Assembly: GCF_029504735.1 (NCBI RefSeq)
Contig: NZ_JAQFIP010000003.1
Span: forward strand, 1 to 64,000
Direction: 5' to 3'
DNA: 64,000 nt
From: Ereboglobus sp. PH5-10
GTDB lineage: Bacteria > Verrucomicrobiota > Verrucomicrobiia > Opitutales > Opitutaceae
Numbering within the stretch: position 1 is the first letter of the stretch; each line of letters starts with the position of its first letter. Below, in pieces: positions 56,379 to 64,000 of this stretch. The notes under the pieces are model-generated. The model saw only the letters and a program-made list of their open reading frames with translations, made no database searches and was not told where the DNA came from. The position numbers were made by a program, and so were the translations under genes.

Positions 56379-57698
56379 TCAGGCTTTCGTTGAGGGTTCC
56401 GTGTCATCGAGCCGCTTGTGCATGCCGCGCACCTGCCGCTTGAAAAGCCAGACCACCGCGACGGTGATGATCGCGTAGAGCACAAACAACAAATACAAAT
56501 GATACTGCATTCCGGGCACCGGCGTGACGGCGTCCTTGGTTCTCATGACGCCTTGTATAATCCAAGGCTGCCGTCCCACCTCGGTCACGACCCACCCGGC
56601 CTCGATGGCGATAAACCCGAGCGGCGCGCAAATGATGAGCGCCTTCATAAACCAGCCCGGCCATCGTTTCTTTTTCAGGAAAACGAGATAGAGCACGGCC
56701 ATCAACGCGAGGATGCCGCCGATGGCGACCATGATTTGAAACGCGAAGTGCGTGACGACCACGGGCGGCCAGTCCTCGCGCGGAATTTGGTCGAGCCCGG
56801 TGACCGCGGTGTTGAAATCGTTGTGCGCAAGAAAACTCAACGCGCCGGGGATCTCGATGGCGTAGCGCACGGTTTGCGTTTCCACGTCAGGAATGCCGCC
56901 GATGATGAGCGGGGCGTTTGTGGTCGTCACAAACAACCCCTCGGCGGCGGCGAGTTTGGCGGGCTGGTATTCCGCGACGCGCTGCCCGGCGAAGTGTCCC
57001 GAGAAAGGCATGAGCAACGACGCCACCGCGCCAAAGGTGAGCGCAATTTTGAGCGCGCCCAAGTGCATCTCCCTCGCCTTGCCGCGCAAATAAAACGCCG
57101 CGTGGATGCCCGCCACCCCGAATCCCACGGCCTGAAGCGCGGCGAGCTGCATGTGAATTGTCTGGTGAAGCCACGCCTTGTTGAACATCGCGGCGACGGG
57201 GTCGATGTTGATTGCCGCGCCCTCCACCCAGTCAAATCCGGCGGGCGTGTTCATCCAGCCGTTGGCCGCGACGACAAAAATCCCCGAGGTAAAACCCGCG
57301 ATGCCGACAACGAGCCCCGTGGCCCAGTGCAGCCACGGCTTCATGCGCCCCCAGCCGTAAAGGAACAACCCGATGGCAACCGCCTCGACAAAAAATGCCG
57401 AGCCCTCCCACGAAAACGGCATGCCGAAAATCGGTCCCGCGTGTTTCATGAAGCCGGGCCAGAGCAGCCCGAGCTGGAACGCGACCACGGTGCCCGAAAC
57501 CGCGCCCACGGCAAAAAGAATGGCGACGCCGCGCATCCACATTTTTGTGAGCTCAAGATGGGCGGGATCCTTGGTTTTGAGCCATCGCCAGTGAGCCGCC
57601 GACATGAAGAACGGCATGGTCATGCCAATCGACGCAAAAATGATGTGAAACCCCAGTGAGAAAGCAATCGTGGCGCGTGCAGCAAGTAGGTCGTCCAT
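56379..57698 (-). CDS. cydA: Cytochrome bd ubiquinol oxidase subunit I
   Basis: 439 residues. Haem ligand His19-type motif in SLGFHIIFASIG, GRMKPWLHWATG, NGWMNTPAGF, the HMQLAALQAVGF helix with the second haem His, and a short Q-loop typical of CIO-like oxidases (LFVTTTNAPLIIGGIPD). C-terminal GRQPWIIQGVMRTKDAVTP is the WxxQG signature. Start ATG 57698 (MDDLLAARATIAF) is canonical; the upstream frame to 57764 is not. Coupled with cydB. Confidence 0.96.
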   Translation of the reverse strand: MDDLLAARATIAFSLGFHIIFASIGMTMPFFMSAAHWRWLKTKDPAHLELTKMWMRGVAILFAVGAVSGTVVAFQLGLLWPGFMKHAGPIFGMPFSWEGSAFFVEAVAIGLFLYGWGRMKPWLHWATGLVVGIAGFTSGIFVVAANGWMNTPAGFDWVEGAAINIDPVAAMFNKAWLHQTIHMQLAALQAVGFGVAGIHAAFYLRGKAREMHLGALKIALTFGAVASLLMPFSGHFAGQRVAEYQPAKLAAAEGLFVTTTNAPLIIGGIPDVETQTVRYAIEIPGALSFLAHNDFNTAVTGLDQIPREDWPPVVVTHFAFQIMVAIGGILALMAVLYLVFLKKKRWPGWFMKALIICAPLGFIAIEAGWVVTEVGRQPWIIQGVMRTKDAVTPVPGMQYHLYLLFVLYAIITVAVVWLFKRQVRGMHKRLDDTEPSTKA

Positions 57699-57769
57699 GA
57701 TGCGCCGGATATTGCCGCCAAACAGCCTCAGGTAAACCCCTTTTGCATGCACACGGCCGGTCAAAACGC

Positions 57770-57794
57770 TTTTTTACAAAGGATTCGTAAAAAA
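57770..57794. promoter_or_regulatory. Inverted repeat TTTTTTAC-N9-GTAAAAAA upstream of cydA
   Basis: Perfect 8-bp half-sites centred 84 bp upstream of the cydA start codon, in an AT-rich patch. Position and symmetry suggest an operator for the oxidase operon, but the sequence matches no oxygen-regulator consensus that I can name with confidence. Confidence 0.4.
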
Positions 57795-57892
57795 CGAGAA
57801 CAATAAGCACCTAGGAAACATACGTGGCAACACTTATGCTTTTGATTTCAGAGGCAGGATAGAAACGACGAAGCAATGAGACATGTTGCATG

Positions 57893-58429
57893 TTATTGCC
57901 GAGAATCTGGAGTCGAAGAATCTTCGAGTGATGAAACCGTGGATTGATGATCCAAGACTTCGCGCACTATAAACAAAGCTCCGTAAGCGCCAAAGTGACC
58001 GAATCCTCTCACAAAAACATCTGTTTCCGTAATAGTTTTGGCAGACAAATCGCCATACCAATCAGCCACTGTAAAATCACCACGGCACCGCATATTACCT
58101 ATCAAGCCGCCCTTAAAAGCCATAGCCTGATTCAAGCCGTTATCTATCAATTCATAAAATTGTGGGCTGTGTTTCTTAATCGAATCAATATCAAAAGAAA
58201 TCCATATTCCTGAAAGTAATGCCGGTTGCTTTATTTTTTCGCCTTCATATGAAATGACTTGATATTCAAACTGAATATTGATTCCTCCACTCAACTCAAC
58301 ATACTGTTTATTGTATTTTAATGGATTTGAATAAAGATCGCGTGCTGTGACAGCAGTGATTTTATCTGTTTTAGGCGTCTGGGTGCAGCCACATGCAAAA
58401 AGCAAAACAATGATGACATATTTTTTCAT
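57893..58429 (-). CDS. AT-rich lipoprotein of unknown function
   Basis: 178 residues with a lipoprotein signal (MKKYVIIVLLFACGC, lipobox FACGC). The mature part includes ITAVTARDLYSNPLKYNKQYVELSG, a typical OB-fold-like opening, and IWISFDID. I recognise no family. Composition is far more AT-rich and Lys/Ile/Asn-rich than every neighbour, so recent acquisition is likely. It lies alone between cydA and sucB. Confidence 0.8.
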   Translation of the reverse strand: MKKYVIIVLLFACGCTQTPKTDKITAVTARDLYSNPLKYNKQYVELSGGINIQFEYQVISYEGEKIKQPALLSGIWISFDIDSIKKHSPQFYELIDNGLNQAMAFKGGLIGNMRCRGDFTVADWYGDLSAKTITETDVFVRGFGHFGAYGALFIVREVLDHQSTVSSLEDSSTPDSRQ

Positions 58430-58476
58430 TTCACCGCATATAACGTAAAAGTAGATACATTCTTAATAATTATTAT

Positions 58477-59694
<1,218 letters not shown>

Positions 59695-59778
59695 AGGGGG
59701 ATTGGGTGGGTTGTTGTTTGTATCGACGGGAATCGACGTGTGACGACTTGTGGCGGGCTGAGTCGGGAATAGGATTTT

Positions 59779-62613
59779 TCAGAGGTTAAACGCGTCGCGG
59801 AGCAGCATGGTGAGTTCGCGTTTGTGCAGGGCGAGGGCGCCGACGGCGGGGCTGGCACCGGGTTTGCGGCCGGCGTAGGTGGCTTTGCGTCCGAAGATTT
59901 CCTCGAGTTGCGGCGCGATCCATGTCCACGCGCCCATGTTTTGCGGTTCCTCCTGGCACCAGACGAGGTGGCCGCCGTGACCGTAGGTGTCGGCGAGTTC
60001 GGCGATGCGGTTGCGGTGGAGCGGGTAGAGTTGCTCGATGCGCAGGATGACGGTGTCGGTGATTTTGTTGCGCGCGCGGTAGTCGCAGAGGTCGTAATAA
60101 ACCTTGCCGGAGCAGAGGATGATGCGGCCCGGCGGGCGGTGCGACGTGGTTTCAATTTTTTCTTCGGGAGACGCGCCGGGGAGCGGGCAGGATTGCCAGT
60201 CGGCCCACGCGGGGTCGTCGAGAATTTCCTGAAAACCGCCTGTATTGAAATCCTGGATACGCGAGACGGCGGCGGGATGGCGCAGGAGGGATTTGGGCGA
60301 CATCACGATGAGCGGTTTGCGAAAATCGCGTTTCATCTGGCGGCGCAGGAGGTGGAAGATTTGCGCGGGCGTGGTGGGATTGGCGACTTGGATGTTGTTT
60401 TCGGCGCAGGCTTGGAGGAAGCGTTCGAGGCGGGCGCTGGAGTGCTCGGGGCCCTGGCCCTCGTAGCCGTGGGGGAGCAGGAGCACGAGGCCGGTGCTGC
60501 GCTGCCATTTTGACTCGGAGCTGACGATGAACTGGTCGATGGCGACTTGCGCGCCGTTGGCGAAGTCACCGAATTGCGCCTCCCAGATGCAGAGCATTTT
60601 GGGGTAGTCCATCGAGTAGCCGTATTCGAACATGAGCACGGCGGCCTCGGAGAGGAGCGAGTTGTAGACGCAGAAGCGCTCCTGGTCGGGCGAGAGGTTT
60701 TGGAGCGGGATGTGGCGCGCGCGCGTTCCCTGGTCGTAGAGGACGGCGTGGCGGTGCGAGAATGTGCCGCGTTCGCAATCCTGCCCGCTCAGGCGCACGG
60801 GTGTGCCTTCCGCGAGCAGCGTGCCGAGCGCGAGCGCCTCGCCGTAGCCCCAATCGACGGGGCCGTCGGCGGCGAGCGCTTTTGCGCGGTTGTCGAGCAG
60901 GCGCTTGATTTTTGAGTTGATGCTGAAACCGTCGGGAATGGTTGTGAGGGCGCGCGTGACTTTTTCGATGAGTTCGCGCGGGACGCCGGTGGCGACGGGC
61001 GTGTGTTTGTAGGGCGGCTGAAAAACGGCGTTGGAGCCGCGGAAGCGCCGGGTGGCCGGATCGTATTCCTCGGGCGGGCGCGCGGCGGCGGCGGCCTCGG
61101 CGGCCTTTGCTTTTGCGAAGGCGGCGTCCATCGCGGCGGTGTATTCGGCCTGGATGGCGGCGCTGTCGGCGGCGGTGAGCGTGCCCTCGGCGATGAGTTG
61201 TTTCGTGTAGATTTCGGAGACGTGCGGGTGCGAGGCGATGCGCCGGTAGAGCGTGGGTTGCGTGAACGCGGGCTCGTCGGACTCGTTGTGCCCGTGGCGG
61301 CGGTAGCAATACATGTCAACAAACACGTCGCGATGAAACGTCTGGCGGAATTCGAGCGCGAGGAGCGCGGCGAGGCAGACGGCCTCGGGGTCGTCGCCGT
61401 TGACGTGGAAGACCGGCGCGTCGACCATTTTTGCGAGGTCGGTGCAGTAGCGCGTGGAGCGCGCGTCGTCGGGCATCGTGGTGAAACCGATCTGGTTGTT
61501 GATCACGATGTGAACGGTGCCGCCGGTGCGGTAGCCGGGGAGTTGGGAAAACTGGAGCGTCTCGGCGCCGATGCCCTGGCCCGCGAGCGCGGCGTCGCCG
61601 TGGACGAGAAGCGGGATGACTTTGCCGCGCGCCTCGGTGTCGCCGCGGATGCGCTGGCGCGCGCGCGTCTTGCCCTCGACGCCGGGGTTCACGATTTCGA
61701 GGTGCGAGGGATTTGCCGCGAGGCGCACCTCGACTTGCGCGCCGGAGGATGTTTTCAGAATCGCCCCGAAACCGAGGTGGTATTTCACGTCGCCATCGCC
61801 CGCGACGGTGTTGGGCAGGTAGTTTTCCGAGAACTGCTCGAACAAAACGTCGAATGGTTTTCTCAGGATGTTCGCGAGCACGGAGAGGCGTCCGCGATGC
61901 GCCATGCCCATCACGATTTCCTCGACGCCGAGCGAGGGGCAGCGCTCTATTATCGCGTCGAGCGCGGCGATGAACGTCTCGCCGCCCTCGAGTGAGAATC
62001 GTTTTTGGCCGACGTATTTGGTGTGGAGAAATTTTTCGAAAAGCTCGGCCTTGTGGAGCCGCCGGAGGATGCGCGTTTTCTCGGCCTTGTTGAACGCGGG
62101 CTGGAAATGATTCGGCTCGATCGCCGACTGAATCCAGCGGCGCACCTCCGTGTCCTGAATGTGGATATACTCGACGCCGATCGTGCCGCAGTAGGTTTTT
62201 TGCAGCGCGGCGATCAGGTCGCGCAAACGCATCCGCCCGCCGTCGAGATAGTGGCCGATGTCGAACGACTCGTCGAGGTCCGCCGCGGTCAGTCCGAACT
62301 CGGCGAGCGAAAGGCGCGGCGCCGGTCCGGGCGGCGGCGAAAGCGGATCGAGATGAGCCTGCAAATGCCCGATGCTGCGGTAGTGGTAAATGAGCGAGTG
62401 GACTTGCGATTGCTTGAGCGAGTCGATGGCGGGCGCGCCCGCGAGCGCGGCGCCGATTGACGCGGGCGTGGCCGACGCGCCGTTGCCGAGCATGAAGCCT
62501 TGGAAAAACGCGCGCCACGCGGGATCGACCGAATCGGGATCGTCGAGCCAGCCACGGTATGCGGCCTCGATCAAATCGGCATTCGCGCGCGTCGGAAATG
62601 AAAGCGAGTTCAT
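59779..62613 (-). CDS. sucA: 2-oxoglutarate dehydrogenase E1 component
   Basis: Decarboxylates 2-oxoglutarate with thiamine diphosphate. 944 residues, standard for SucA. N-terminal E2-binding region (LIEAAYRGWLDDPDSVDPAWRAFF), FLHTKYVGQKRFSLEG, MGMAHRGRLSVLANIL, GDVKYHLG, SHLEIVNPGVEGKTRA, HGDAALAGQG, YRRHGHNESDEPAFTQP, and the C-terminal LPHGYEGQGPEHSSARLERFLQ. ATG 62613 gives the known start; an extension to 62694 is not family-like. Promoter-proximal partner of sucB; divergent from the eIF1-like gene. Confidence 0.97.
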   Translation of the reverse strand: MNSLSFPTRANADLIEAAYRGWLDDPDSVDPAWRAFFQGFMLGNGASATPASIGAALAGAPAIDSLKQSQVHSLIYHYRSIGHLQAHLDPLSPPPGPAPRLSLAEFGLTAADLDESFDIGHYLDGGRMRLRDLIAALQKTYCGTIGVEYIHIQDTEVRRWIQSAIEPNHFQPAFNKAEKTRILRRLHKAELFEKFLHTKYVGQKRFSLEGGETFIAALDAIIERCPSLGVEEIVMGMAHRGRLSVLANILRKPFDVLFEQFSENYLPNTVAGDGDVKYHLGFGAILKTSSGAQVEVRLAANPSHLEIVNPGVEGKTRARQRIRGDTEARGKVIPLLVHGDAALAGQGIGAETLQFSQLPGYRTGGTVHIVINNQIGFTTMPDDARSTRYCTDLAKMVDAPVFHVNGDDPEAVCLAALLALEFRQTFHRDVFVDMYCYRRHGHNESDEPAFTQPTLYRRIASHPHVSEIYTKQLIAEGTLTAADSAAIQAEYTAAMDAAFAKAKAAEAAAAARPPEEYDPATRRFRGSNAVFQPPYKHTPVATGVPRELIEKVTRALTTIPDGFSINSKIKRLLDNRAKALAADGPVDWGYGEALALGTLLAEGTPVRLSGQDCERGTFSHRHAVLYDQGTRARHIPLQNLSPDQERFCVYNSLLSEAAVLMFEYGYSMDYPKMLCIWEAQFGDFANGAQVAIDQFIVSSESKWQRSTGLVLLLPHGYEGQGPEHSSARLERFLQACAENNIQVANPTTPAQIFHLLRRQMKRDFRKPLIVMSPKSLLRHPAAVSRIQDFNTGGFQEILDDPAWADWQSCPLPGASPEEKIETTSHRPPGRIILCSGKVYYDLCDYRARNKITDTVILRIEQLYPLHRNRIAELADTYGHGGHLVWCQEEPQNMGAWTWIAPQLEEIFGRKATYAGRKPGASPAVGALALHKRELTMLLRDAFNL

Positions 62614-62804
62614 TGCTGAATTGTTTGGGCGAACGATACACGCGCGGGCTCCGCGGCTCAAGATGAAAGGGGCGCCGCAACATCGCCGCGCCACGCACCG
62701 TGTTTGACCGTTAGTAATGGATTGCGCGCCGCTCCATCAAGCAGCGTAATCCGACGCAAAACACCGCCATCCGCTTCACACAAGACACACGAAACCACCG
62801 CATC

Positions 62805-63224
62805 ATGAGCGCCGACAAACACACGCGAAAAATTCCGACCGACGGCGGACGGGACCTCACGCAAAACGTCTTCGCATCGCTTTCGGGTTTGGAAAATCTG
62901 AAACCCGCCCCCGCATCCGCGCCAGCGCCACAATCATCTCCGCCTGTAACGCAGCCCAAGTCCACCGCGCCCGCAAAAAACCGCGGCCGCGTTGACGTGG
63001 TTCGCGAAAAAGCCGGGCGCGGTGGCAAGACCGTCACGGTCGCGCGCGGTTTCACCGGCATCGGCCTCCCCGAAAAAGAGGCGCTCGCCAAAAAAATGCG
63101 CGCCGTCTGCGGCACCGGCGGCACGGTCAAGGACGGCCGCATCGAAATCCAGGGCGACAAGCGCGACGAAGTCGCCCGCATCCTTGCCGAGGCCGGCTTC
63201 CGTCCGGTGTTCGCCGGCGGCTGA
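62805..63224 (+). CDS. SUI1/eIF1-like translation factor (YciH family)
   Basis: 139 residues. A variable, Pro/Ala-rich N-terminal ~60 residues precede an SUI1 domain: VDVVREKAGRGGKTVTVARGFTGI, LAKKMRAVCGTGGTVKDGRIEIQGDKRDEVARILAEAGF. The RGGKTVT and CGTGGTVKDG signatures are diagnostic. E. coli YciH has been linked to initiation fidelity and stress. It starts on a clean ATG, divergent from sucA. Confidence 0.92.
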   Translation: MSADKHTRKIPTDGGRDLTQNVFASLSGLENLKPAPASAPAPQSSPPVTQPKSTAPAKNRGRVDVVREKAGRGGKTVTVARGFTGIGLPEKEALAKKMRAVCGTGGTVKDGRIEIQGDKRDEVARILAEAGFRPVFAGG

Positions 63225-63286
63225 TTTTCGGCCTTTCGAATCCGTCCCATCGGTCTTATCTGTCTTATCCAAAAAAACATTTTCCC

Positions 63287-64000
63287 ATGTCACAACGCCA
63301 CCTCGCCGCACTCGCGCTCTTCCTTCTTTCAGCCCTTCAGTCCTTCAGTTCTTCAGCCTTTCCCGATCTCTCGGCTATCACCACAGAGCGCTACCCCGAC
63401 GCCGATTCCGTTCTTGTGGACGAAATCATTCGCACACGTTACGCCGCCGACGGCTCGGCTTTCACACGCGCCGAAACATTCGTGAAAATCCTCACTGAAA
63501 AAGGCCTCCGCGAAAACCGCACCCACAGCATGGCCTATAATATCTTTTACGAAAGCACCGTCGTCACACTCGCCCGCATCATCCACCCCGACGGCACGGC
63601 CACGCCCATCGACATCGCCGCCAACACAAAGGAAATGACCAACCGCCGCTCGATGGCCGCAAACATCTACGACCCAAACAACAAAATCCTCACCCTCGCC
63701 CTCCCCGGCCTCAAGGTCGGCGACACCCTGCACATCGTCAAGGAAACCACCACCAAGCGTCCGCGCATGAAAGACACCTTCTGCGACTGGCAATCCTTCG
63801 AGAGCACCAGCCCGATCATCCGCAGCACCTACGAAGTTCGCGGCCCGAAGGACAAACCCCTCGCAGCCACCGCCATCCTCGACAAAAACGGCGACACGCT
63901 CACCGCCGCCACCCGCGTCGAGGGCGATGAAATCATCCACACATGGATCGCGCGCGACGTCCCCCAGGCGTTTCCCGAACCCTCGATGCCCGCCTTCTAC
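63287..64000 (+). CDS. DUF3857-type exported protein, C-terminus off the right edge
   Basis: 238 codons are visible from ATG 63287 with no stop. The signal peptide (HLAALALFLLSALQSF) is partly built from a CTTCAG microrepeat. The mature part (FPDLSAITTERYPDADSVLVDEIIRTRYAADGSAFTRAETFVKILTEKGLRE...) matches DUF3857 proteins, which are usually fused to a transglutaminase-like domain. That domain would lie outside the window. Starts 62 bp after the eIF1-like gene on the same strand. Confidence 0.8.
   Translation, partial: MSQRHLAALALFLLSALQSFSSSAFPDLSAITTERYPDADSVLVDEIIRTRYAADGSAFTRAETFVKILTEKGLRENRTHSMAYNIFYESTVVTLARIIHPDGTATPIDIAANTKEMTNRRSMAANIYDPNNKILTLALPGLKVGDTLHIVKETTTKRPRMKDTFCDWQSFESTSPIIRSTYEVRGPKDKPLAATAILDKNGDTLTAATRVEGDEIIHTWIARDVPQAFPEPSMPAFY
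63327..63363 (+). repeat. CTTCAG microrepeat, locus D, in the signal peptide of the DUF3857 gene
   Basis: Four units (ttcagccc, ttcagtcc, ttcagtt, cttcagcc) are in frame. They encode Ser-Ala-Leu-Gln-Ser-Phe-Ser-Ser-Ser-Ala-Phe-Pro, covering the end of the signal peptide and its probable cleavage site. Confidence 0.85.

Overview
The window is about 64 kb of GC-rich bacterial chromosome. It most likely comes from the Verrucomicrobiota, in the neighbourhood of the Opitutaceae (inference). The evidence is a giant autotransporter-type beta-strand-repeat protein, Pmp-like FxxN/GGAI repeats (best known from the related Chlamydiae), a DUF6268-type beta-barrel, two sulfatase-family genes, weak or absent Shine-Dalgarno sites, and many short palindromic repeats. 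Most genes are housekeeping. I see no prophage, CRISPR array or rRNA operon.

Layout. Positions 1-11628 (minus) are one uninterrupted reading frame of 3,876 codons that runs off the left edge: a secreted repeat protein with a Pmp-like cassette and an internal near-identical duplication. Enolase follows with a clear terminator, then a DTW-domain tRNA-modifying enzyme, a catalytically degenerate sulfatase homologue, an acid phosphatase, a small monooxygenase-fold lipoprotein, a DUF2059 protein and ClpB. From 21.3 to 25.9 kb lie DAHP synthase, RecQ and two REP-associated tyrosine transposases (RAYTs), each flanked by its own REP palindromes. From 25.9 to 33.4 kb are TrpS, MurJ, a CsoR/RcnR/InrS-family metal sensor divergent from a P1B-4-like metal ATPase, and a secreted NHL-repeat protein with a C-terminal sorting-type tail. 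From 33.4 to 39.2 kb are hemX-hemA (4-bp overlap), a TPP riboswitch with thiM-thiE-thiD, and phosphofructokinase. From 39.2 to 46.6 kb are a lipoprotein, tRNA-Gly(CCC), a canonical secreted sulfatase, an ElyC/YdcF-like protein, proC, an extended adenylate-kinase-like protein and glycyl-tRNA synthetase. From 46.7 to 57.8 kb are a Wzz/BY-kinase, CinA, UvrC, a MuiA-like protein, a beta-barrel and cytochrome bd oxidase (cydAB). The right end carries an AT-rich lipoprotein, the 2-oxoglutarate dehydrogenase genes sucA-sucB, an eIF1/SUI1-like protein and the start of a DUF3857 protein.

The most interesting layer is the interspersed repeats. At least five palindromic families occur here, several with a GTAG head like enterobacterial REPs, together with four families of 7-10 nt microrepeats. 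They sit between genes, at stop codons, next to start codons and inside coding sequence. One 101-bp paired REP supplies the TAG stop codons of both recQ and the convergent RAYT from its two ends. sucB carries a different repeat family in each of its two interdomain linkers.

Functionally the window describes a bacterium with a TCA cycle, a cytochrome bd oxidase, haem and thiamine synthesis, sulfated-polymer hydrolysis, exopolysaccharide production and metal efflux. All functions are read from sequence motifs alone; no searches were run.
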